From Macrolepiota albuminosa (lineage: Eukaryota; Basidiomycota; Agaricomycetes; Agaricales; Agaricaceae), in assembly GCA_027475525.1 (NCBI GenBank), contig JAMWFC010000088.1, forward strand, positions 1,705,534-1,769,533: DNA of 64,000 nucleotides, in the 5' to 3' direction. Position 1 is the stretch's first letter; every line of letters begins with the position of its first letter. Shown here in pieces: positions 56,141 to 64,000 of this stretch. The translations under genes were made by a program, and so were the position numbers. The notes under the pieces are model-generated. The model had not been told where the DNA came from and ran no database searches. It saw nothing but the letters and a program-made list of their open reading frames with translations.

Positions 56141-58816
56141 ATGGACATTGACAATAAAGGGCGCTATGAGCGCCTGGAGGACAGCATGCACTATGAGTGC
56201 TACTACCAGGAACCGTCATTGCGCTCGGGTGCATCAAGACTGACATATGCGGGTGTGGTGATGGGGCTGCCATCAGTACCATGGGCGCATCAGCCCATGG
56301 TCAAATCGTATGTTGAACCTGCGCCACAAGCACAGGAGTTATCAGTTCCAGACGCACTCCTGAGTAGGTTGGAAGCAGTGGGACAGCCAGTCCCTGCAAC
56401 TGCGTCCTTCCTACAGGACAGTTTGGCCATGATGGTGATGGAGGGCTTGCTCAATCAGATTGAGCTGATGAAGAGGCAGCGCATAGCAGCGCTGGAGCAG
56501 ATTGAACACACGTCTAAGCACAAAGTGTCTACTTTGGAGGAACCAACCGCTGAGGTCAAGAGGGCCAAGTATCAGCCCACTTGAGCAGTCGACCCTTCAC
56601 AGGCCAGAATGCCACTGGCTGCACAATCTGCGTGCCCTGAGCTGCCTGCTCAGCCCATTGCATTGTCATCACGGTTGCCCGCTCTGGCCCTTCAGGCCCC
56701 CTCAGAGTCACTGACTGCAGTCAGTGAGCCCTTGGCAGGGCTGTCTCTGGGTCAGCAGGAATCTGCATTGTCTCAGGCTCCACCTATGGGGCCCAAACCC
56801 ATCGCTGTGGTGCCAAGAGCGCCTGTTACCGTCGTCCCTTGTGCTGAGCCTGGAGGGAGAACTCTGGCGCGAAATGCGCCTGCCTCTTTGGTGGCTCAGC
56901 CACCATTAGAGTCATCTGCCCCAGCCAAGTCGGGGCTGTCACGTCAATATTGAGGCCATAAGCCTCCTTTTGATGCCTCCAAGCTAGAGGTGATAGAGTT
57001 CCTGGCTGGCATTCCCGCACAGGCTGGGAAAGTCTTGATGTTGTTCTTGCTGCCTGTTACTGTGCCTGCACTGCAGGCACACTTTCCTGTGGTCACCTTG
57101 ACCTCCGAATCTCGCTCTCCAAAGCAATATGACGGTCTGGTAGCGACCACGAGAAACCTGCCTGTGCCTGAAAAAGGCAAAGCGCCAGTGGCCTCCTTAT
57201 CTGACAAGAGCGGCTATGGAGAGTCAAGCTCGGAGCATGAGGAGGAGGTGGAGGAAGGGGAATCGGCAGCAGAACAATTCCAATGAGTATTGCGCAATAA
57301 GCGCATTGCAAAGAAGAAGGTGAATCACGCCAAGAAAGTACAGGCCCTAAAATATTGGGCCCAAGATGAGATTTTGGAGAAGATCTCCAATGGACTGGGG
57401 ATGAAGGTGTGGGGCCCGCTCGACATCGAGTGGATGAACTCGTGCTTCCGAGGAGCACTCAGCCACTGCACATACTATTTGTATTATTTGAATGCTATGC
57501 TGTTGGGAGCCGATGCCAATTGGGCAGTGGCTTATGAGTTCTTGTCTGGGTGCCATGCTGGCCTACTGGCCAGCGTCATCTACAAGTTCTCCCCTTGTGG
57601 CCTCCTCCGCAGCCCCTTAGAGCTCGACCAGCTCTTCAAGTGTTACTCAAACCCACACACCCCTTGACACGACCGAATCACCGCATATCTTCTTATTACA
57701 GAGCTCCAGATGTTTGCTCAGTGAACAGACAAGTCTCTGCACGACCGTACAATGAGGCTCCTGATGGAGGACCCTCATTATCAGAATCTTGTCAGCCCAA
57801 TTCAGAGGACTGATGACCTAGCGCTCATTGAGCGCCAACACATTCCAGGGCACTATCTGCACATAAAAGAGGATGGCTCCCCCATGCTGCGCCTAATGCG
57901 CACTCAAGACCCAGCCATGCTCTTTGACCTGGACCAGCTGGTGCAGTACGCGCTGATCTTTGGTTGCCCTGGGCTGGAGAACACCTATCAGGGCATTGCG
58001 GTTGATCACGCATACCGCATGCACTGGTGAACCCTCTTCAGGTTCGCATTATGTTGAGCTCTCTGCGCAAACAGTGCAGCCAAACCCGTGATGGTGCGGC
58101 GCATAACCCTCATCATGGCCTGCCTGGGTCTCTACCGTGAGGCAATTGCCTCATATAATGCAATGTTCCCTGACCAGCCGTTCGAGCCCCAGAGAGGGCC
58201 ACAGCTAGAACTCCATCCCGTTCATATGCCGGATGACTTTGCACAGAACTTCTCCAATGACAACGTGTTACACGTCTTATTACACAACCAGATACCGCCC
58301 AACTGGGTGGACCACACGTATATATACGGTGTGGTCTTCCTGGAACAGCAGTTCCACGCACCAACAATGTCTATGGACATCTTCCAACAAATTGACGACG
58401 AGCATATGGAGCACTTGAACAAGTACGGTACCCCTCCCGCAATCCCACAATGGGATGGATGGCAGGAGATGACCGAAGACAATCATTATTGTCTTATGTT
58501 CAAGCACAACGAAGAGAGTTGTCTTCCCAAAAACCCTGAGGCCAATGGCCTCTACTCTCTTATTGGCATGGACCCGAACCGGGTCAATCTCCTAAAACGC
58601 ACAGTAGCGCATGGTACGCTACCCACCATTGCTTCAGCAATTAACGTCGCACTAACAGAGTCTATGGTGGTAGACATGCCTGCAGTCAAGAGGCCTATAA
58701 CCCCACCGAGGATGGAATCAGCACCTCCTCCTCCCGCGATTAATGTCGCACTGGAGGAGGAGTCAATGGTGACTGAGACAGGTGCGGTTGCAGAAGCATT
58801 GACATCCAGGTCCTAG
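56141..58816 (+). pseudogene. Extra sense ORF (ORF3) between chromodomain and 3' LTR of Gypsy2
   Basis: Starts MDIDNKGRYERLEDSMHYEC at 56141; a 27-bp tandem copy of the start region (56114-56140) ends in TAG. About 890 codons follow, interrupted by few stops: Pro/Ala-rich part to ~56950, DASKLEVIEFLAGIPAQAGK, acidic SSSEHEEEVEEGESAAE (~57220), basic RNKRIAKKKVNHAKKV, then a folded-looking region with LDIEWMNSCFRGALSHCTYY, LIERQHIPGHYLHIKEDGSP, MVRRITLIMACLGLYREAIA, PDDFAQNFSNDNVLHVLLHN and WDGWQEMTEDNHYCLMF, and a repetitive INVALTESMV/INVALEEESMV tail ending at 58816. No signal peptide or membrane anchor is seen, so it is not evidently an envelope protein. I recognise no domain. Confidence 0.7.
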
Positions 58817-59149
58817 ACTCATGTTTTTTGTTGTGTAGGTATCTCCGAGTAATTCACTCGAAATCTTGCAGCTGATACACACCCCAGAGTAGCATGTATA
58901 TACAGCAGACCCAGAGGAGGGGTCATTCTATTTTGTTTATTTTACTTAATTGTATTTTGTCACTGCTGGCATCCCATGCGCGCCCGTCTGATAAGAGACT
59001 GCCCTCTATTGTGTCTAGATGACACACCTACTTCACAAATAATGCCAACGTTTTGCAGCAACATGATACGTGTGTTACTCTGTTGCTTGCACTATCGTGC
59101 ATCTTTCATTTCACTCCAACTCCCTTTCTAAGACCGAGTATTCGGTCTT

Positions 59150-59334
59150 ATTGGGGGATATGTAATGGAGTCACTCTTGTTACCAGCATCAACGACGCTA
59201 TAATCATTCAGTAGAGTATTACATAAGATCAACATCTTGTATTCACTTTAGTTCTAGTCAAATCCAATACTGCGGTCTGATTTAGCACTGTGTGATACAC
59301 ATAAGATAATTCTAGCCTGTAACCACAGGTTACA
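59150..59334 (+). repeat. Polypurine tract and 3' LTR of Gypsy2
   Basis: TATTGGGGGATA (59149-59160) is the polypurine tract. The LTR at 59161-59334 runs TGTAATGGAGTCAC to CACAGGTTACA, 174 bp like the copy A LTR. Its outer flank CCTGA cannot be paired because the 5' end of Gypsy2 is missing. Confidence 0.9.
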
Positions 59335-59379
59335 CCTGACTGGCCGCATGCAAAGCAGGTCCCCGTCTGACCAGGTGGG

Positions 59380-61543
59380 TTGGCCAGCTTGACTTCTGGC
59401 CTTGGCTTAGGACATTCTCTGTCCAGTGCCCGCTCCAGTCATGGGTGGCTTTGCCCTCAATTTGCCACAGAAGTTCTGCATACTACAAACCGCATATTGT
59501 AGTCATAATCTAAGTTGGCCTTCTTAGCTAGGAAGGTCCCCACATGCTGACCTTGTGAGGGTGCTCCAGCAGGCGGTAGTCACCTGCTTCCTCCTTTGTG
59601 GCCACTACAATGCTTATAGTGGTTAGCAGTTTTAAGAGACTGCTCATACCTGATGGCATACGCCACAAACTCCTCCACATCATTGACCTCTGGAGACAGC
59701 CTGTCCTCATGTATCAGATAGTAGCGCATGTCCACTAGAATACCATCCAAGAATGTTTCAAGCATTGTATACCCATCCAAGTATACTGTCATGTTCTGGG
59801 CATGGTCATTAAGGATATCATAGAACTCTTGTACCCCCAACTTCTCAGTGTACTTAGCAGACTGGAAGTCCTGTCTTGCATCCTGTAGCATTGAGGGGTG
59901 CACAAATCAATTGTACAGTCCTGTGAGGACTCCTTTAAACATCCACTCATACTGGACCTGGTTGACGTGCAATACTGCTCGTCAAAACCACCCCATAGCC
60001 TTTCTGGCTAAGAACTCGGGCAGAACAAAGATTTGTTCTTGTTCTATATGGTTGCCTTTGTATAAGCACATGGCAAGGTAGGTACATACGTCCATTGCCC
60101 AGTCCTTCAAGTCACTAAACTTGGATGTGCCTACTATCTGCTTTACACAGCTTCACCCCATCTGGTAACTGTAAGGTTACTTCCAAGGCATTATTGACTA
60201 CTCAATGAAGGTGATTGTACATGGCTTCACAATGCATCTGAATGGCCTCCTGCTGGCCTGGAGATCTAGTCGCTAAATTAGCAGCTTGGGGAAGTGATTT
60301 CCTTCATCCACCCTGCAGCAGACGTCCTGAGCCTCCTTGACTATAGGCATAATTGCCCTTATCTTAGAGAATTGACCTAGGGCATTCATCCTGGCCGTTA
60401 CTAGGGGCATCATGTCTGGTGGTGTCATCTCAATTGAGGAAGTCTCCTCGATCATAATTGTTGTGCCACTCTTGTTCTGGAGAAGCTTGATTCTCCTGGC
60501 CCTGCATTATAAATTGATGACACATCTCGTCAATGGGCTTAGTGCCCTTGAATATAATGCCCTGATCATCAATAAGGAACTGTCTCTTAGTCCTGAGATT
60601 GCCATTGCACATACATTGATACATGACTCTGTTGCTCAACGTTTCTGCCATTAGCATGTGCGGCATCAAAGATGCCTTGCTCTCCACCTTAAACATGGTG
60701 CTATTGTGTCCATCTGGGCCTGACATCTCTGTCCTAAGGTCTCAGTTATGCATGTGTGGGGGCTCCTCATGCCACCCTTGTCCTGCTGGAGTATAAAAGG
60801 TACTCACTGGTTTTACTTTGGGCACTTCCTGCACCCATGCTAGTGCTTCCACTAGCTTGACTCCAATATCTTGATTACAACATGCCAAGCATTCCTCAGA
60901 TGTGTGGCTCCAGAAGGTCAACACTCTCAATTGCCTTGCAGCCTTACGCTGCAAATACATCTGGAGTTCCATAGTGAGAACTCTCACTATTAAATCAGTA
61001 TATTTAGTACTGAATACAGTGGGCACCTCGTGCTCTTGTTGCCTAAGTGCTACTATATGCGCAGAAGCATAGCGCTTGAGTCATGTCTGGGTGGTGTATT
61101 TCATCACTTCTGGATGCATATTCCAGAACACCTGCAAGCACATGGTGTATGCAGTTTTCAACCACTGCTCCTCTGCTCCAGTGTCATCGTCACTAGATGA
61201 CTCAGTCACCTCCTCCAGGAGATTTGCAACCTCCTGGACTTCCTCCACTGCTGGCATGCATGGAAAACAATTTTCCATGCTGTCTACTTCCAGAGTCGCA
61301 TCCTCCTCTGGCACCTCCTCTATGCAGGCACTGGGGGAGTCAATCCCCCTGGTATCTTGTCCTGTGGCCATTGCTGGCCATCATAGTGCAAGCTCTCAGC
61401 TCTCCAGGCCTCACTTTCATTTCCAGGCAGGTCAGTGCTCTGGCCTCAATCTTAAGCCTTGGGTCTTGATTGACCCCCATTGGATGCTGGCACATTCTGA
61501 GTGTCTGCTGGGTCTCTCTGTAGCTCATGGACATTCCACCCAC
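59380..61543 (-). pseudogene. gag: Gag of chromovirus copy C, broken
   Basis: Reading pieces, 5' to 3': MSYRETQQTLRMCQHPMG (from 61543); VTESSSDDDTGAEEQWLKTA (acidic, like ESDDEESKR of copy A); YTDLIVRVLTMELQMYLQRK; RQFLIDDQGIIFKGTKPIDE (60.6 kb); and the capsid core QEFYDILNDHAQNMTVYLDG with PEVNDVEEFVAYAIRYEQSL (59580-59903), as in Retrotrans_gag. A worn zinc-knuckle-like region follows around 59430-59490. Every join needs a frame change or crosses a stop, so it is inactive. It identifies the gag organisation that is cut off in copy A. Confidence 0.75.
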
Positions 61544-61708
61544 TGTCAGTGGAAACTGCAGGTATGAGATTACTCATTGATCCCCTGTTTGAAATTTGCA
61601 TGGTGTGGCTGTGCAAGAAGCTCGAGAAGCTGATAGAGTTCTGTCAACAAACTCAGCAACTGACGTCAGATGCTAGGCAATAGATCCTAGCTGGCAGATT
61701 CAAAAAAA

Positions 61709-61942
61709 TGTAACATAGTTATTGGTTTGAAAGAGCTTAATGGTCATGCTGCATAGAATCAGACCAGTCCAGTCTATTGACTATGTAGTATGACACAAAA
61801 ATAAGCTGCTTAGTAAGCAGCAGGTATCTACATATTTATAATTATGTAAATATTATTATATTATAATAAATATAATATAATATTCTAATACTATACTAAG
61901 TAAAAGCTATGTGGCCAACGCCACATAGCAGACTATGCTACA
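61709..61942 (-). repeat. LTR of chromovirus copy C (about 234 bp)
   Basis: Minus strand: TGTAGCATAGTCTGCTATG... to ...AACTATGTTACA. The inner junction TTACA followed by TTTTTTTGAATC matches the copy A junction (TTACA, TTTTTTTAAATC). The outer boundary is inferred from the TGTAGC end only. A long A/T-only stretch (61835-61895) lies inside. Confidence 0.55.
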
Positions 61943-62019
61943 CATGTCCGCAGTCCTGTATTCTATGGCACTGTAGGAACTGTTTTGCTACAGTGTAGTG
62001 GACTCTGCTAGATATGTAT
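61943..62019. repeat. Dispersed repeat shared with 36735-36840
   Basis: The reverse complement shares TGCCATAGAATACAG and ACTACACTGTAGC-type sequence with 36760-36830. It may be the outer part of a longer copy C LTR or flanking element. Confidence 0.5.
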
Positions 62020-62907
62020 TGTAGTACTTGGTTGCAAGTAGTACTGATAGTTCTGGGGCTTTCTTGAAGTCTTAGAAAGTGACCTCTAATTCACACTGTT
62101 GCTTGATGATAAGGTTGATGTATTGGGTGCTTCACAGAATATCAAATATTCTGATGGGCAGAAGAAAGTTCTCAATAAACTCCAGCCTAAGTAGTTCACT
62201 CTCTGGAAACCACCGAGCCTTTGTCTATCAATAGACTTCCAATAAGAGGTGTTCAATAAACTCTAGCCTAGGTGATTCACTTCCTGGGAACTACTGGGCC
62301 TTTGCCTATCAATTGCCTAGTTATTCTCTACTCTACTTGGACTATTTATACTAATTTTCCAGTACCAGATCACATGACTTTTTGCTCTTGACCTCCCAGC
62401 ATTTCTGACCTAATTTGTTGTTCCATTTTCCATTTTGGTGATGCATGTTTCAGTGCCACCATTCCATTCATCTCTTCCTTCCTCCATTCAATGCATGTTT
62501 CAGTGCCACCATTCCATTCATCCCTTCCTTCCTCCATTCAATGCATGTGCCACCATTCTATTCATCTCTTTTGACATCCCTCCATGCTTCTTTCCCTTTC
62601 CCCTTTCAGTCATATCAAATTGGGCATTGTCAGATCAGATCTTGATCTAGATCATCACAATTTGATCCCATTTTGTCACTTCTGCCTCCCCTCCCCATAA
62701 CAGTGGTTGGACTATTGTTGAGTTGATAGCTTGAGCTGGTCCCTGCCCTTGGTTCTGTACTGTCTGTGTATTTATTGGGGTGTTTTTGGAGATATAATTT
62801 GTTGAGACTGCTACCAGGAGGCTTACAGTTTTCAGCTTTATGATTAAATGTTTATTTTGACTTCTGGTGCATGTTGTGTCCCTGACTGCTGGTACAGCAT
62901 CATATCA
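62020..62907 (+). repeat. Solo-LTR-like repeat D, copy 2 (888 bp)
   Basis: Collinear with 34562-35468 from TGTAGTACTTGG to CATATCA. Flanks GTAT at 62016-62019 and 62908-62911 fit a 4-bp target duplication. It interrupts or borders the Copia pol remnant that follows. Confidence 0.8.
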
Positions 62908-63600
62908 GTATAGTATAGCAAAAGTAAGCTCCTGTACAATGTATGACATGTATCATTGTGATGTCTCTATGTGGCCTAGATATTGCCTATGTGTACAGCA
63001 ATTAACTCAATTTATTGACAGTTATGCTATAGTTCACAGGAATGCAGCTATTAGAGTTGTCCACTATCATAAGGGGACATGTAATCTCAGGTTAACCTTG
63101 GAAGGGAGAGACAGCAGTTAACTTAATTGGATTCACTGACTCCAACCAGGCGAATTGTCTCAATATCAGACAAAGCATGAGTGGATACCTTTGGAGGCTG
63201 CAAAGAAGCAGAAGACCATAGCAGCATCATCCTGTGAGGACAAACATATGGCAGCCTTTGAAAGTGCTCAGAAATATGTATGGCTGAGAGCATTACTCAG
63301 CAGAATCAGACACAATGAAGTCCTCAATGATCCTACCCCAATCCTGTGCAATAACAATGCTGCCATCAACCTGTCCAAGGATCCAACCCTTCACTCACAA
63401 GTCAAACACAACAATATAAAATACCATTTCTTATATAAATGAATACAATCAAATGAGATATGCATCTGTTACATCAACACTAAACACAACATCACTGACC
63501 TATTTATTCATGAAGGCTCTGGTGGCTCCTTTATTCACTTGTTTCTGCTCATTGCTCAGTCTCCAACCCATGCTATGATTTTATATAAGGAGTATAGTTT
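62908..63600 (+). pseudogene. pol: Ty1/Copia pol remnant (RT end and RNase H)
   Basis: LCGLDIAYV in one frame and HRNAAIRVVHYHKGTCNLRL in the next (~63035-63095) are the end of Copia RT. IRQSMSGYL, TIAASSCEDKHMAAFESAQK, VWLRALLSRI, ILCNNNAAINLSKDPTLHSQ and VKHNNIKYHFLYK (63200-63442) are Copia RNase H. The worn end NEICICYINTKHNITDLF corresponds to the family's C-terminal motif. Gag, protease, integrase and most of RT are absent, and frameshifts confirm a dead copy. Confidence 0.9.
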
Positions 63601-63614
63601 CTGATGAGAAGGAG

Positions 63615-64000
63615 TGTTGGGACTTGAGATATACAATGAGGTCAATGTGAAGGCACCATCAACTCTATATATCATTGTCTTGATAGTATTTTTTTCAACA
63701 TCTCTTATCTGACTTATCGTCCCTGAACCATTGATACTTCCACTTATATACAAACACACCTTGTACATTACTCTCAGTCAACTATACAATTGAACTAAAG
63801 ATAAGCTGTCACTTACATGCATACAAACTCATATTAACTAACATCATCACACAGTTTACTTATTGTGACATCAGGTACAGTAGTTAGTCAACTGTACAAT
63901 TGAACTGAAGTTTACTTACCATAACATCAGTGAAAATACAGCTAGACTTCTAACAATTTTAATCTATTAAAAAGAAGTACAATGTTTAGCACTGGAGTTA
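63615..64000 (+). repeat. Start of the Copia 3' LTR
   Basis: TGTTGGGACTTGAGATATAC at 63615 follows the purine tract GAGAAGGAG, the standard Copia pol-to-LTR junction. The 3' end is not identified; it may be near 63930 or beyond the window. TTAGTCAACTGTACAATTGAACT-like sequence occurs twice inside (63775, 63891). Confidence 0.65.

Larger units (their letters stand above)
50791..59334 (+). mobile_element. Gypsy2: Ty3/Gypsy chromovirus, 5'-truncated
   Basis: Protease, RT, RNase H, integrase, chromodomain, an extra ORF, polypurine tract and a 174-bp 3' LTR are present in order. The 5' LTR and gag are missing, replaced by repeat R. The LTR matches that of copy A, so both are one family. At least nine stop codons sit where relatives have Arg or Trp, and the RT active site is mutated. 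A Gypsy1-family solo LTR splits its integrase. It abuts copy C at 59335. Confidence 0.9.
59335..61942 (-). mobile_element. Chromovirus copy C, LTR plus gag remnant
   Basis: Minus-strand order: LTR (61709-61942), T-rich leader, gag running to about 59380, then the Gypsy2 LTR. Related to copy A but more diverged, so a sister family or an older copy. Gypsy2 may have inserted into it or they may have been joined by rearrangement. Confidence 0.7.

Noticed and set aside
62020..62907. Repeat D as the LTR of the adjoining Copia element
   Set aside because: The Copia element has its own LTR start (TGTTGGG) at 63615 behind a purine tract, unlike the TGTAGTAC end of D. D lies in the coding direction before the RT remnant.

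Overview
The window is a transposon graveyard from a filamentous fungus, most likely an Agaricomycete (Basidiomycota). Three things point there: 45-60 nt GT-AG introns, Ty3/Gypsy chromoviruses with a C-terminal chromodomain, and a KDZ-type (Kyakuja-Dileera-Zisupton) transposase with its cysteine cluster beside a basidiomycete-style Helitron and a JmjC-type gene. The species cannot be named from the sequence. No ordinary housekeeping gene was recognised.

Layout. 1-2451: 5' part of a chromovirus (copy A, minus strand) with a 174-bp LTR. 2452-7743: an LTR scrap, a 210-bp TA-flanked MITE, and a broken JmjC-domain gene. 7978-15460: a decayed autonomous Helitron (minus) whose two sides carry inverted arrays of a ~30-bp repeat. 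15854-18336 (minus) and 32336-32995 (plus): two unrecognised intron-containing genes pointing away from each other. Their shared upstream region is split by an almost complete, GC-rich Gypsy element (Gypsy1, 18934-31730, TSD ATCAC). Gypsy1 carries two consecutive retropepsin domains and a spliced antisense gene, and is itself hit by a solo LTR in its RT and another in its 3' LTR. 34562-39172: solo LTRs and a repeat with a tRNA-like (SINE) end. 39439-49258: a KDZ transposase pseudogene with three accompanying genes, one holding eight 16-residue repeats. 49370-50790: a tandem array of five tRNA-like units plus the inverted copy of the 37440-38243 repeat. 50791-59334: a second chromovirus (Gypsy2, plus), same LTR family as copy A, with a long extra sense ORF after the chromodomain. 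59335-61942: gag and LTR of a related copy (C, minus). 62020-64000: a solo LTR inside a Copia pol remnant, followed by the start of a Copia 3' LTR.

Two points govern interpretation. (1) Eight perfect direct duplications, every one exactly 77 bp, interrupt unrelated sequences. This is what a k=77 de Bruijn assembly leaves at a join, so the frameshifts at these places are probably not biological. (2) Stops in the old elements fall mostly at conserved Arg (CGA to TGA) or Trp (TGG to TAG) codons, and old LTR copies have lost CpG to TpG. Gypsy1 is still CpG-rich, which fits methylation-linked decay of older copies and a younger Gypsy1.

Copies A and Gypsy2 share a 174-bp TGTAA...TTACA LTR and between them outline one element family: LTR, gag, protease, RT, RNase H, integrase, chromodomain, extra ORF, polypurine tract, LTR.
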